Shown: positions 39,401-54,400 of the stretch, one piece after another
How the letters are laid out: every line of letters starts with the position of its first letter
Position numbering within the stretch: position 1 is the stretch's first letter
From: Salvelinus alpinus
Taxonomy: Eukaryota; Chordata; Actinopteri; Salmoniformes; Salmonidae
Reading direction: 5' to 3'
Length of the DNA stretch: 64,000 nucleotides
Assembly: GCF_045679555.1 (NCBI RefSeq)
Contig: NC_092100.1
Location: forward strand, 36,356,106 to 36,420,105
Notes under the pieces: generated by a model
The model's database searches: none
What the model saw: the letters and a program-made list of their open reading frames with translations, nothing else
What the model was told of the DNA's origin: nothing
Position numbers and translations under genes: made by a program

Positions 39401-42400
39401 GCTTCCATTAGATGTCAACCGTCTTTAGAAACTTGTTTGAGGCTTCTACTGTAAAGGAGGGGCTCATAAGGGCTCTTTGAGTCAGTGGTCTGGCAGAGTG
39501 CCGCAAACTCTTGACGCTCGTTCATGTGAGGAGTAGCTTTCGTTCCATGGCTTTTCTACAGACAAAGGAATTCTCCGGTTGGGACATTATTGAACATTTA
39601 TGATAAAAACACCCTAAAGATTGATTCTATACATCGTTTGATATGTTTCTACTACCAGTAATATAATTTTTGGGAATTTTCGTCCGACATTTCCGCTGGA
39701 CTTGCCCGCGCCTCGTGAGTTTAGATTTGTTTTAATAAACGCCCTAACAAAAGGAGGTGTTTCGACATAAATTATGAACTTTATCGAACAAATCAAATAT
39801 TTATTGTGGAACTGGGATTCCTGGGAGTGCATTCTGATGAAGATCATCAAAGGTAAGTGAATATTTATAATGCTATTTCTGACTAATGTTGACTGCACAA
39901 CATGGCGGATATTTCTTTGGCTGTTTTGGGCTCTGAGCGCCGTACTCAGATTATGCTTTTTCCGTAAAGTTTTTTTGAAATCTGACACAGCGGTTGCATT
40001 AAGGAGAGGTTTATCTAAAGTTCCATGTGTAATAGTTGTATCTATTATCAATGTTTATTATGAGTATTTCTGTGAATTGATGTGGCTCTCTGCAAAATCA
40101 CCGCATTTTTTGGAACTACTGAACATAACACGCCAATGTAAAATTAGATTTTTGGATATACATATTCACTTTATCGAACAAAACATACATGTATTGTGTA
40201 ACATGAAGTCCTATGAGTGTCATCTGATGAAGATCATCAATGGTTAGTGATTAATTTGATCTCTATTTCTGCTTTTTGTGACAACTCTTTTTGGCTGGAA
40301 AAATTGCTGTGTTTTTCTGTGACTTGGTGGTGACCTAACATAATCATTTGTGGAGCTTTCGCTGTAAAGCCTTTTTGAAATCAGACACTGTGGCTGGATT
40401 AATGAGAATTTTATCTTTAAAATGGTGCCTAATACTTGTATGTTTGAGAAATTTGATTTGATTGAATTTGGCGCCCTGCGATTTCATTGGCTGTTGGCGA
40501 GAGAACCCCGTTCCCAGACAGGTTAAGCTTTCAGTGTCCGTTGAGTTTTTAGATGGAATGGAAAATATGGCGCTATACAACGTGACGGTCGGGAGTAGGC
40601 TACAGTACTAAGAGCATAATGTTTCCACACCCTAATTGTATAATTGTAGTCTAACCAATACCTAAACTGAGATTCTGTGAAAATAAAAATCTAATTGATT
40701 TATCAAGACCAGTCCCCATGCTTGCTAAAATAGTTGACCACAGCGGGTAGACTATTGCTTCAATATGCTTCAATATGCTCTTTAAATAAATAAGACTTAC
40801 ACCGCTTGAGTGAGACTCATGTTGCCGCCAATAATTACATATGGGTCGCCCGGTGGCGACCGGCACGGGTATCGAACCTGCATCTGTGGCACTCGGGAGA
40901 CCCCACTCAGGAGACCCCATCCACAAAGTATCAAAATAAAGAGAGGTGTTGGTTAAGGTATGTTGTCCTGCTAACAGCCCATAATGGGCTATTATAATAC
41001 TGTACATGGTGTCCAGGTCAGGATAACCAAAACATTTCTTTATTAAAGACTATCAGAAAGAATGTTGGTACTTATTTATTCTGATCCAAAGCCCTGAATG
41101 ATTGAGTCACTCAGCTTTATGTAGGTGCCGGGCTATAGGACTGTGCCATCAACTTGATAATATATAACGATATTTTGGAGATGATTTTGTTTTCAAAAAA
41201 ACAAAAGCGAGCGATTGTAATCTGAATAAAGCCATAATAATCGGTGCGGCCCGTTGTCCAGCCCTTTGTCCACTGATCTCCACGGATGATTGTTGGATGG
41301 TTGTTTGTATGCTCTGCAAAAACACATTCACATTTTTAGTACACAATCATTTTTATTTAACCTTTATTTAATTATAGATTTTATAACACAGTATTCCTAC
41401 ACATTGATAGGCTATATACAATTAATTTTTGAAGAAAATACACTGAAACCAAAATACCTTTTAGTTTTTGTGATCCTCTCAGCTCTGGCTCATTTTCAAG
41501 TCCTCTCGTGGTTACGGTCCTAACCCTGGAACAGATGGCACCATAGAAAGAAGCTGGCTTGATGAAAAGGATGTCCATTTCATCTGTTCTCTTTGGTCGC
41601 AATGTCTTTTTTTTTTTAGATAAACAGCTCGTTTTTGAATGGTAACTGTGTTAAGGGTGGAGTTTGGGGCGGGATGAGAACTGGAAAGGTGTGACTTTCA
41701 GTTTACAATAAGCCAGAAGTATACAGCAGATTGTTTTGTGAATTTTTCAGTACATATGTGTCAATTATTTATTTCAGAAGGAGCCAGCAAAACTAGTGCA
41801 CTCTATATGTGCTCTGGGTCATTAGACACCATTAGACATGCACCTGTCTGGGGTTTAGACACAATTGGTGATTCCTGTAACTGGGTTATGGCCAACTATG
41901 TACTGTTGCTATGGTTACACCTCTTGGGTCTTTTCCAGTCTGCAGGTGTCCCTTTCGGAGGAGTTAGCAGTATGACATGTATGGTTATTTCTGTAGAGTG
42001 CCAAGGTCTGTTACTATGGTCCTACATGCATGAACTATTTCTGTGGCTCTACAGGTTCCATGCCCTAATATGAAACTAAACTTAGTGCAAGGCAATAAGG
42101 TAATAGTGGCTAAATGCCAGAGGGGATGAACCATTAAGAGGAGTTACTATCAGTATGACGTAAGGAGGACAAAGGTATAAGAAGTCTGTGCCAAGATTGG
42201 GAAGGCAGTTGTTTCATGAATCAGCTCGGCTTGTGTTATGTTATGTAATAAAAGTCTATTTGAACGCACATGCTCTGGTATTTGAGAATTATTATTGACT
42301 GAATAATTCCACGACAATCTCTGATTGTCCTCATTTTGATTATGCTGTAACATACTGTAGCACCGTGACCAGGATCTCTATTCATTTAAGTGAGCAGATT

Positions 42401-45400
42401 AGGGCATTCAGTAGGAATGGAAAATCTACTGGAGAAAACAACCTCCTCCCTTCCCCATGGGCTAGGTCCGTCTTCTGTGTGCGGCTCTGCGGCCCATCCC
42501 GTGCCCCCTGCCCTCGTGCCTTGAACCTCGTGCGCCCACCGCTATTTCAGTGGATTCAGCTGGAGAACTGCAAGGAAATTCCATTATGCGCCACTCGGGA
42601 GCCATGACCAATATGACCAATATATATGCTAATAACAGGGTTAATAATATATCTGTGAGAATATCCAAGGGGCTTTTATATAATTCTAAATTATTATTAT
42701 TAATCGCTTTATTTAAAAAAATAAATACATTTTGGAGATTACTTTGTTTTCAAATAATGTAAAATGAGCGAGAAAGGCCATTCTTGAATATGGGGTGAGG
42801 CATTGTTACTAATTTGTAAATATAGCCAGTTTGTTATTTAGAATTATTTATTTCTGTTTTTAGAGGGAGAGAAACCAAAAGCCTACCGTCACGTCATGGG
42901 TCTCCCGGTCACGGCTGGCATCTGTAGCAACACAGCTTGCACTGCGATGCAGTGTTTTAGACCACTGTACAATGAGACCGGTTGGGAGTAGGCTACAGTA
43001 CTACAGTAAGAGCTAAATAATCCTAACATTTCCACACACTAATTGTAGTCTGTTTCTCTTAGAATAAAAACCTTAGTGTAACAACAGTTTTAGTAAGTAA
43101 TACTGAAGTCGTGCACAATTATCAGTTTCTATTTTGGCTTATGCCGCCCCATTCATTGTCAGTTAGAGACACAGTAGCGCCTTGGTACCCAAAAGCATAA
43201 TCCATGCTCTAACTCCCCCTTGCGCTGGTCTGGAGCAATGAAGTAGTGACGCAGGGTACCGTACTAAACCACAAATTACCTCTGTCCCGCAGCATAATTG
43301 CAGAACTTTGAGTTGAGCAACCACTGTACTACCTATACACTCTACACTTTTCTCTGCCTCATTCTGTCATCCTGTTCTAAAGCCTTACTAGAGATGGACT
43401 CACTAATTAATAAAACCTCAGCGAGCATGCGGTGATAAAGCGTCTTTTTACACGTCAAGTATATTTCACTTTTCAAGTGATTCTATGTGCGTTTCTGAAA
43501 AGTTATCAAATCCACATGTATCTGTTGTAACAGGCTAAAAACAACGCTGATTGCAGGACAATGTGACGTTTGCCAGGTAGTTTTGGAGTTAGTATATGGG
43601 CCTTTTCGGGCCTTGTTTGTCTGATTACAGTGGGAGTGGTAGATGGTCATCATCGGAAAAAAAGGTGAAATACGGTGGAAGAGAAGTTATCTGTCCTGTC
43701 AGATTCCTCTGATTTGGTAGCTGACTTTACACCCAGTAAAGTGTCATCTGAGCTGTCTGTCTGGTGTGGTGTAGTGTTAGATATTACATGGTTAGGAGAA
43801 AAGTTAGTTACTGCTGGCTGACAAGCTAAACCTCCCTCTCTCCTGGGATGTAGAGCTGACAGGTGTATAAAATGGAGCACACAGCCATGCAATCTCCATA
43901 GACAGTAGAATGACCTTACTGAAGAGTTCAGTGACTTTCAACGTCATACGATGCCACCTTTCCATCAAGTCAGTTCGTAATTTCTGCCCTGCTAGAGCTG
44001 CCCCGGTCAACTGTAAGTGCTGTTATTGTGAAGTGGAAACGTCTAGGAGCAACAACGGCTCAATCGTGAAGTGGTAGGCCACACAAGCTCACAGAACTCG
44101 TCTGTCCTCGGTTGCAACTAGGGTTGCAAAGGGTCGGAAACTTTCCGAGATATTTCCGGGAAATTTTCTATGGGAAGTTAAGCCTGGGAATTTTGTGAAT
44201 TTCATTAAAAAAGTTAGCTTATAACAGTGAACCTTTTTTGTGGGATACACAAGGCAATTCTAGGTCTTGTGGCATATTTTGGTTAAAATATCCCCAATTT
44301 AATGGAATTGCAACCCTCCGCATGCACAGTGCATTCTTCCATCACATGTACAGCTGATTCTCAAGATCTTGCACGCTAATGAGATGCTTTTGAGCACACT
44401 ACTACACTGTCTGAGCCAAGGACTACATGCTTTCTGGTAAGTTTTGATCACAATACTAGGTGGGGTGAATATATTTTCTATGACATGATTTTTTTTAGCC
44501 TACAGCAAAGTGTTTAAATCATTTCTAACTTGTTAACAATTTCTGCTAGTTAGTTTTTGCTACCATGTGGGTTTTAGCTTGCTTGAGCCTGCTAACTGAG
44601 TGTGAAGTCACCTGCTTCCATACATGTTTCATTTTAAAACATTTATCTTACAAAATCTAACTGCTTAACTATTTATCTGTACATGGAATTGTATTTAATT
44701 CAATTTGTATTCATTTTTTCCCTAATCTTTACTGGAAAATGCCACGGGCACTATCTAATGTGTGGAGCCATTTCACTGGAGCTAATGTAGAAAGAAAAGC
44801 TGTGTACATTTGCAAATACCGTGCCAAATCATATGTGAACAATGCAACAAAGATGCAGAATCATCTGGCCAAGTGCATAAAGTTCCCTCAGCGCTCACAA
44901 CAAGCAACCTCTGACAAAAGTCCCTCTACTTCTATTCGAGGTGAAATTGATGAATCAGACACCTTATCGATAGCAACAGCTCATGGTCCTCCTGGAATCA
45001 GAAGTTTTTTTTGACTCAATGGTGGAACGTAGTCAGAGAAATGCTGATGTCTTGCTCGAGCTGTGTATGCAACTGGTTCACCTCTGATACTCACAGACAA
45101 TGTGTATTGGAAGAGATTTCTGAATGTTCTTCGCCCAGCATACACCCCTCCAACCAGACATGCTCTATCTACTAATTTGCTGGATGCAGAGTTCAACAGA
45201 GTTCAAGTGAAGGTCAAGCAAATCATAGAGAAAGCAGACTGTATTGCAATCATCTCTGATGGGTGGTCGAATGTTTGTGGGCAAGGAATAATTAACTACA
45301 TCTCAACCCATCAACCAGTATTCTACAAGAGCACAGACACACCGGTCTCTACATTGCAGATGAGCTGAAGGCAGTCATCAATGACCTTGGACCACAGAAG

Positions 45401-48400
45401 GTATTTGCACTAGTGACAGACAATGCTGCGAATATGAAGCCTGCTTGGTCTAAAGTGGAGGATTCCTACCCTCACATCACACCCATTGGCTGTGCTGCTC
45501 ATGCATTGAATCTGCTCCTCAGGGACATCATGGCACTGAAAAGAATGGATACACTCTACAAGACAGCCAAGGAAATGGTTAGGTATGTGAAGGGTCATCA
45601 AGTTATAGCAGTAATTCATCTCACCAAGTAAAGTGAGAAGAATAAGAGCACCACATTGAAGCTGCCCAGCAACACCCGTTGGGGTGGTGTTGTCATCATG
45701 TTTGACAGTCTCCTGGAGAGGAAGTCTCTCCAAGAAATGGCCATATCACAGTCTGCCGATATGGACAGCCCCATCAAGAGGATCCTCCTGGATTATGTAT
45801 TTTGGGAGAGAGTGGTAAGCAGCCTGAAACTCCTGAAACCTATAGCAGTAGCCATTGCACGGATGGAGGGAGACAATGCCATCCTGTCTGATGCTCAGAC
45901 TCTGCTTGCAGATGTAAGAGAAGAAATCTGTACTGCCCTGCCCACTTCACTGGAAACTGCAGTTCTGAAATACATCAAAAAGCGTAAAGACTTCTGCCTG
46001 AAGCCCATACACGCCACAGCTTACATGTTGGACCCCAACTATGCTGGCAAGAGCATCCTGTCTGGTGCAGAGATCAACAAGGCCTATGGTGTCATCAGTA
46101 CTGTGTCTTGCCACCTTGGCCTGGATGAGTGCAAGGTCCTTGGCAGTCTGGCGAATTGCACTTCCAAGCAAGGGCTTTGGGATGGAGATGCAATATGGCA
46201 GTCGTACCAACATATCTCATCAGCCACCTGGTGGAAGGGACTTTGTGGATCAGGCTCTTTCTCCTGTTGCCTCCATCATCCTCCAAATCCCACCAACATC
46301 AGCCGCCTCAGAGCGCAACTGGTCCTTGTTTGGGAACACACTCACCAAAGCACGCAACAGGCTGACCAATACAAGGGTTAAAAGATTGGTGGCCATCCGG
46401 GCAAATTTGAGGCTTTTTGAGCCTGACAACGAGCCATCCTCAACAGGGTTGGAAAGTGACAGTGAAGATGAGGCCTCAGAGTCTGATGTTCAAGAGGTGG
46501 ACATTGAGGTCGTCCAGGGAGAAGACATGGAAGCCTGAGAGGAAGACAACCAAAGCATTAATTTCTAGACATACAGATGTATGTTGAAAACGTTTTTGGG
46601 AGATGCGATGGATCATTGGGGATCATTCAATATTCCCTTTATTCAGTGAAATTGGGGCGGCTGGTAGCCTAATGGTTAGAGTGTTGGACTAGTTACCGAA
46701 AAGTTTCAAGATCGAATCCCTGAGCTGCCAAGGTAAAAATCTGTTGTTCTGCCCCTGAACAAGGCAGTTAACCTCTACCGACCCCCCCCCCCTCCCGGAT
46801 CCGGGATCATCCTCATCAAAAAAGCTGACTAGCATAGCCTAGCCTAGCGCCACAGGGATATCATATAATATAATTTCATGAAATCACAAGTCCAATACAG
46901 CAAATGAAAGATAAACATCTTGTGAATCCAGCCAACATTTCCGATTTTTAAAATGTTTTACAGCTAAAACACAATATATATTTATGTTAGCTCACCACAA
47001 TAGCCAAACACACAACGCCATTTTTTCACCGCAAACATAGCTTTCACAAAACCCACAAATAGAGATAAAATTAATCACTAACCTTTGAACAACTTCATCA
47101 GATGATTTTTGGACAGTCACGTAATCTAACCAAAAAACTCATCATAAACTTTGCTAAAAAATACATGTTGTACAGCAAATGAAAGATACACTGGTTCTTA
47201 ATGCAACCGCTGTGTTAGATTAAAAAAAAATAACTTTAGTACAAAGTACAGCATGCAATAATCTGAGACAGCGCCCAGCCATTCTCCGCCATGTTGGAGC
47301 CAACATATTCCACAAAAATACGAAATAACATCATAAATATTCTCTTACCTTTGATGATCTCCCATCAGAATGTAGTGCAAGGAGTCTTAGTTCCACAATA
47401 AATCGTTGTTTTGTTTTAGAATGTCCATTTCTTCTGTCGAATTAGCAACTTTGGCGAGCATGGTGGAGTGCACATGTCCATGAACTCTTGGCGCATGGAA
47501 CGAAAAATTCCAAAAGTCACAAACGTCGAATAAACTGGTCAAACTCAGTTGAAAATCCATCTTTATGATGTCTTTCTCATATGTATCCAATAACGTCCAA
47601 GACGGATCATTTCGTTGTGTCTACCTAACGCATTTCAGAAAAGAATATGGTGCTCTCTAGTGCGCAGCAAAATACTGCCAATTAGGCGGACCTGTCACTC
47701 CAAAAGCTCTCATTCGGTCTCACATCAAGCTAGACACCCCATTCAACATTCTACTGCCTGTTGACATCTAGTGGAAGGCGTATGAAGTGCATACAGATCC
47801 ATAAATATAAGGCAATTGAATAGGCAAGGCCTTACACAGACACCCAAACATTTCCTGTTTGGAAGTTTGCTGCCAAATGAGTTCTGTTTTACTCACACAG
47901 ATATAATTCAAACAGTTTTAGAAACTTCAGAGTGTTTTCTATCCAATAGTAATAATAATATGCATATCGTATGATCTAGAACAGAGTAGTTAACCCACTG
48001 TTCTTAGGCCGTCTTGCCTAGTTAAAGGTAAAATATATATATTTTTAAATAAAATCATCCCATGTGAAGAGTCAACTCATTTAATTGAAGTTCAATTCGT
48101 AACTAAATTGTTTTTTAAATTTCTATTGGAAGGATTTAATCATTTGCAATTATGTCTACTTATGATAAGGTAAATATATCCAATGCAAAAAAACATCTTA
48201 AATGGTATCAATATTCATTCCCATATATTCCCGTTAATTCCCATATATTCCCGTTAATTCCCACGGAAAGTTTTGACCTCTGAATATTACCTAAAATGTG
48301 CAACCCTAGTTGCAACACTCACTAGCGAGTTCCAAACTGCCTCTGGAAGCAACGTCGGCACAACAACTGTTCGTCAGGAGCTTCATGAAGTGGGTTTCCA

Positions 48401-51400
48401 TGTCCGCACACAAGCCTAAGATCACCATGCGCAATGCCAAGCTTCGGCTGGAGTGGTGTAAAACTCGCCGCCATTGGACTCTGAAGCAGTGGAAACGCCT
48501 TCTCTGGAGTGATGAATCATGCTTCACCATCTGACGGACATAACTGGGTTTGGCGGATGCCAGGAGAACGCTACCTGCCCCTATGCATAGTGCCAACTGT
48601 AATGTTTGGTGGAGGAGGAATAAAGGTCTGGGGCTGTTTTTCATGGTTCTGGCTAGGCCCCTTAGTTCCAGTGAAGGGAAGTCTTAACGCTACAGCATAC
48701 ACTTACATTCTAGACGATTCTGTGCTTCGAACTTTGTGGCCACAGTTTGGGCATACAAAGTAGTATCATCTGCGTATTTGACCGACCGACCGCCTCGATT
48801 CGGTCTTATGTTGTAAAATTTGAAAATGTGTTTTTCACATTGGATTACATTTACATTTAACATTTAAGTCATTTAGCAGACGCTCTTATCCAGAGCGACT
48901 TACAAATTGGAAAGTTCATACATATTCATCCTGGTCCCCCCGTGGGAATTGAACCCACAACCCTGGCGTTGCAAGCGCCATGCTCTACCAACTGAGCCAC
49001 ACGGGACCACACGGGATTAAAGTAGAGACTCAGCTAGAAAATGGTATATCATACACTGCAGTTGAAGAACAATGGAAAAGTAATTCTGCTTTGAATGTTG
49101 AGAAAATGTCCTTGAACTTTCTTTGTCTACACCCATTCAGCATTGTTCACACCCTCTTAAGCCTTAGGCCCTCCCATCTCTTTAAAGATTTACATGTGAG
49201 GCCATTTGCTAAACATAGTGATTAGTTTAGTATACAACCAAAGATTTCAAGACTAAAAGCAGTGAAAGTAGTAACCAACAATAAGGAAAAACTCCAGGTA
49301 AAAATACAGTATCTAGTCCTTGGCCTATATCCTCATCTGACTTTGGTGCAGGTCATGTTGTTCTTCAAATTAGTCTCTGGTAAACACACACTATATAAAA
49401 TAAAAAGTTGATTTGTCACATGCACAGGATACAGAAGGTGTTAACAGTATATTGAAATGGTTACTTGCATAGTAGCAATATCAAAAACAGAAAGTTTCCA
49501 GATACAAATATTTTATCATCATTATTTATTTTTATTTTTTATCTTTCATTATTTCATTTTTTTAAATTTCTTTTATTATTATTATTATTTTTTATTTTTT
49601 GGGGGGGGGGTGGATCAGCTTAATATTGCGGAAAGAATGTTGTTTCCAATGTAATTGTCTGCATCATTTCCAATCCCCCATATTTTTTTGGGTAAATATA
49701 TATATCCATTCACGTATGCATACATATACACATATATACATACACATACCTACATAGACATACATACTTTTTTTAAAGAGTATACCTTTATTATTATTCC
49801 CTGCAAACCCTACCACCGATCCCCCAATTGGAGTAAACTGATAAACATTTCTGTTTTTACCTTCAATTTATACATCTTATACACATTTACAGACACAGTC
49901 TACTTTATAATAGTTCTCTCTTGTTTGTTCTTAGTCCTTCCTCTATTTCTGTTGTCCATCCAGTTTGATTTCCACTTGTAACTGTGCTATTTCACAATAG
50001 CTCCGCACCTATACACATTTCACAGATCCCGTATGCCCTACATTGTTTATCTTGTTATTAGTCCCACCCTTCAGCTCCACTCAACCTTTCCCATCTATCT
50101 TCCAACATCATCCATTTCGGATTTTTATTTGCCATATATTTTTCAGCTGTGCTGTGATGCTTCACAAAAGATTTGAATCTTCCTATTCTCATAGCTTCCA
50201 CGGATTGTAAATTAAAAATAAACATTTTTGCTAAAATAATTATTATATTATTGATTGATTGACTATGGCTTTTCAAATCCCCCAGTATTGCTATCTGTAG
50301 CGTTAGTTCTACGCAAATGTTGCAATTCTTCAACCATTCCTGGACCTGTGACCAAAAACGAGCTACATGCGGACAATACCAAAATAAATGGTCTAATGAC
50401 TCTGCCTCCTCACAGCAGAATCTACAGAGCTGAGAAGATTGTATCCCCCATATATATAACATTCTATTAGTTGCAAGAATTTTGTACAATAATTTAAATT
50501 GAAAAATTTGAAGTTTTGAATCCGGCGTTGTTTTGCGTATCAATTCATAAACCATGTGCCATGGAATGGGTACATCGAAAATCTCTTCCCAACTATTTTG
50601 CAATTTATATGGCACAGCTGTAAGTTTTTTGGTCCTTAAATGAAATTGGTATATGTTTTTATTTATCACACTTTTCTTTAACCATTTATGTTCTTTAATA
50701 TAAGGCCGACATACAAGTTCCTTACTTTTATCCCCTTCCACCTGCCTCTTCCATTTTTGTGGTAATGCTGCAATTAATTGGTTGTAATTTTGGGTAGAGC
50801 AGACATTTCCATATGTCTGTGTTAGCTGCATGTGTGACATTACTCCACCAGTCCTATTTATGATATCATTCACAAAAATTATACCTTTTTTAAACATTTC
50901 TTCGATAAATACAGTTTTTTTATCAATTACTATATTTGAATTTAACCACAAGATTTGTTGTACTATTTGTTCCGTCCTTTCAGGTGGATTAAACTGAAAT
51001 TGCAACCAACTTTCTAAGGCTTGTTTAAAAAATAAAGATATTTTGGAGATTATTTCCTTTTCAAGCAACCGAAAGTGAGCAGGTGTAATCTGAATAAAGG
51101 GAAAAAGGCCCTTCTTGAACATAGGATGAGACATTCGTACCAATCTACTAGAGAACCAGTTTGGATTTAAGTATAATTTTTGTATGACTGATGCCTTTAG
51201 TGAGAGGTCTAATGCTTTAATATTTAATAATTTCTGCCCTCCGAATTCATATTCGTTATATAAATAGGCCCTTTTAATTTTATCTGGCTTGCCGTTCCAA
51301 ATAAAATTGAATATTTTTTGTTCATATAATTTAAAAAGCAGGTCACTAGGTGTAGGCAAAACCATAAGCAAATAGGTAAACTGTGATATGATTAAAGAGT

Positions 51401-54400
51401 TAATCAGGGTGATTTTCCCACAAATAGACAGGTATTTTCCTTTCCATGGTAGCAAGATCTTATCTATTTTTGCTAACTTTCTATAAAAATTTATTGGAGT
51501 GAGATCATTTCTTTCTTTTGGGATTTGTATACCGAGTATGTCCACATCACCGTCAGACCATTTAATTGGTAAACTACATGGCAATGTAAAATGTGTATTT
51601 TTTAGTGATCCAATACGTAATATGGTACATTTATCATAATTTGGTTTTAATCCAGAGAGGATAGCAAATGTATCTAGATCCTCTAAGAGGCTGTGGAGAG
51701 ATTCTAGTTGTGGTTTTAAAAGAAAACATGAATCATCAGCGTACAATGACACCTTAGTTTTTAGGCCCTGGATTTCTAATCCCTTAATATTAATGTTTGA
51801 TCTAATTTTAACAGCTAACATTTCGATGGCAATAATAAATAGATATGCCGATAGTGGACAACCTTGTTTTACTCCTCTAGATAGTTTAAAACTTTCTGAG
51901 ATGTAGCCATTATTTACTATTTTACACCTAGGGTTACTATACATAATTTTTACCCATTTTATAAGAGATTCCCCAAAATTGAAATATTCTAGGCATTTAT
52001 ATATAAACTCCAGTCGTACTTTATCAAAAGCCTTTTCAAAATCAGCTATGAAAACCAGGCCTGGTGTCCCCGATATTTCATAGTGTTCTATTGTTTCCAG
52101 TACTTGCCTTATATTATCTCCAATGTATCGTCCATGTAAAAAACCTGTCTGATTAGGATGAATAATATCTGACAAAACTTTTTTTATTCTATGCGCCAAG
52201 CATTTTGCTAGGATTTTTGCATCACAACACTGAAGTGTAAGAGGTCTCCAATTTTTTAAATGGACTGGATCTTTATATATACCACTTGGGTCCTGTTTCA
52301 GTAATAATGATATCACACCTTCTTGTTGCGTGTCTGATAATCTATCATTTATATAGGAGTGGTTAAAACAAGCTAATAGTGGTCCTTTGAGTATATAAAA
52401 AAAATGTTTGTATACTTCCACTGGTATGCCATCCAGTCTTGGAGTTTTCCCATCCTTAAAGGCCCCAATTGCATCAAGTAGTTCCTCCTCTGTAATTAGG
52501 CCTTCACATGAGTCTTTCTGTACAAATGTTAATTTTACATTATTATTAGGGAAAAAATCCATACAATTAGTTTCAGTTAGTGGAGATGGAGGAGCCTGAA
52601 ACGAAAATATATTCTTAAAGTACTTTACTTCCTCTTTCAAAATATCATTTGGTGATTCATGCGTGACTCCATCATTTGTAACAAGTTTTAATACGTTTTT
52701 TTTGGTAGCATTTCTATATTGAAGATTGAAAAAGAATTTGGTGCATTTTTCCCCATATTCCATCCAGTTAGCTTTATTTTTGTAATATATTACACTGGAT
52801 CTTTCTTGAATAAGTTCCTCCATTTCTTTTTGTTTTTCCTCTAACTTATTCTGTGCCTCTATGGTACCGTTTTTATTGTTATCTAACTGTACTGTTAGTC
52901 CTTCAATTTCCTTTGTTAATATGGACTCTTTTGATCGGAATTGCTTTTGTTTTATAGATGAGTACTGAATTGCATGGCCTCTAAAGGCACACTTAAAAGT
53001 GTCCCATACAATATGGGGATCTGCTGTACCTATGTTATGTCTAAAAAAGTCAGTTCTAAATTCTTCTGTCCTAGTTCTAAACAATTTATCATCTAGTAGG
53101 CTTTGATTAAATTTCCAATATCCTCGCCCACGTGGAAATTCTGTAAGAGTAATATATATGCCAATTATGTGATGGTCCGACCGCATTCTGTCCCCTATCA
53201 AACACTTTTTAACTTTTGGTGCCAGAGAGAATGATATAAGAAAGTAGTCAAGGCGACTAGCTTGATTAAGCCTCCGCCATGTATATCTCACTAGGTCAGG
53301 GTATTTAAGTCTCCATATATCCACTAATTCCAATATATCCATGACATTCCTGATTTCCTTAAGTGCCTGAGGGTGATAGTTTGTAGTGTGATTTCCTTTC
53401 CGGTCCATAGAGGTATTTAAGACCGTATTAAAATCTCCCACTATAATAATAGAGTCTAGTGTTGCTTGTAGAGTTGATACATTCTTATATATATTGTCAA
53501 AGAAGCTTGGATCATCATTATTCGGACCGTATAGGTTAATAAGCCATATATGTTTATTGTCCAATAACATATTTAAAATAATCCATCTACCTTGAGGATC
53601 TGTTTGGACAAGTTGCACATTTGGATCAAAGTTATTATTAATTAAAACCATCACCCCTTTTGAATTTCTTTGCCCATGGGAGAAATATATTTCGCCCCCC
53701 CAGTTCTTTTTCCACAAAACTTCATCTAAAACTGTTGAATGGGTTTCCTGTAAACAGTAGATATTATAATCCTTCTCTTTTAGCCAGGTAAATACTGATC
53801 GTCTTTTCTTATTATCTGCTAAGCCATTACAATTGTAACTGGCTATACTTATTTCACCACTTACCATAATGAGACACACCTTTCAATTATTTTTATCAAA
53901 ATATATGTTTGTAAACGTCCTATTAAAAAGTAACATAACGATTGAGTGTCTATATAGTTGTACCATGACATTTGCATCTCCACTAAGCAAACCTCCAATT
54001 GGTCCCCACTATTCCACCCGCCAAAAGCCCCCATCTCGAGTTGGGTTGTCATCCCAATGCCCGGCAGACCACCCCCAACCCCCCGCATCGCACAGCCCCG
54101 GACCGACTGGGATCCATCCTTCGAAAAGTGCACACAGCACCATCCACCGAACCGAAGCAGATCCATTGCCAAATGCATTTCCATCGCCCTCACCTCGATT
54201 TTTATTACATATTGCTGTGAATCATCCTCTATAGTCCCTAACATCTTTTACTTCTTCCTTCGCAACAGTTGTGGGATACACACATACACCCACACACATT
54301 CAGGCCTTACCCCCACACAACCATAAGCTCACCCTCTCAACAATTGCACCATCCCAGAGCCCAACTCAAGATGGGTCATGATTTACAAATGTACTTGCAG

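Larger units (their letters stand above)
44119..48308 (+). mobile_element. hAT transposon with perfect 8-base target duplication
   Basis: The ends tagggttgcaaagggtcgg and tgtgcaaccctа-type inverse (aaaatgtgcaacccta) are terminal inverted repeats. Gttgcaac occurs at 44111-44118 and again at 48309-48316, a perfect 8-base duplication. It holds a degraded hAT transposase, then a split SINE and another repeat. Confidence 0.92.
43860..48757 (+). mobile_element. Tc1-like remnant split by a hAT transposon
   Basis: Left piece 43860-44118 and right piece 48309-48757 join across the hAT into one Tc1-type sequence. Readable parts include the [24 protein letters not shown] helix-turn-helix region on the left. 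On the right lie [33 protein letters not shown] and [19 protein letters not shown]. The terminal repeats are not identifiable. Confidence 0.78.

Noticed and set aside
39614..40247. overlapping open frames of 125-145 residues
   Set aside because: They lie in a dispersed repeat with internal direct units and show no protein family features.
48933..49007. tRNA-Ala(TGC)-like cloverleaf on the - strand
   Set aside because: Followed directly by a SINE tail and with acceptor-stem mismatches; it is a SINE head, not a tRNA gene.
53861..54326. overlapping frames of 121-127 residues on both strands upstream of the L1 ORF
   Set aside because: Low-complexity Pro/Ser or Gly/Trp sequences from the likely 5' region of the LINE; none shows a recognisable ORF1 domain.
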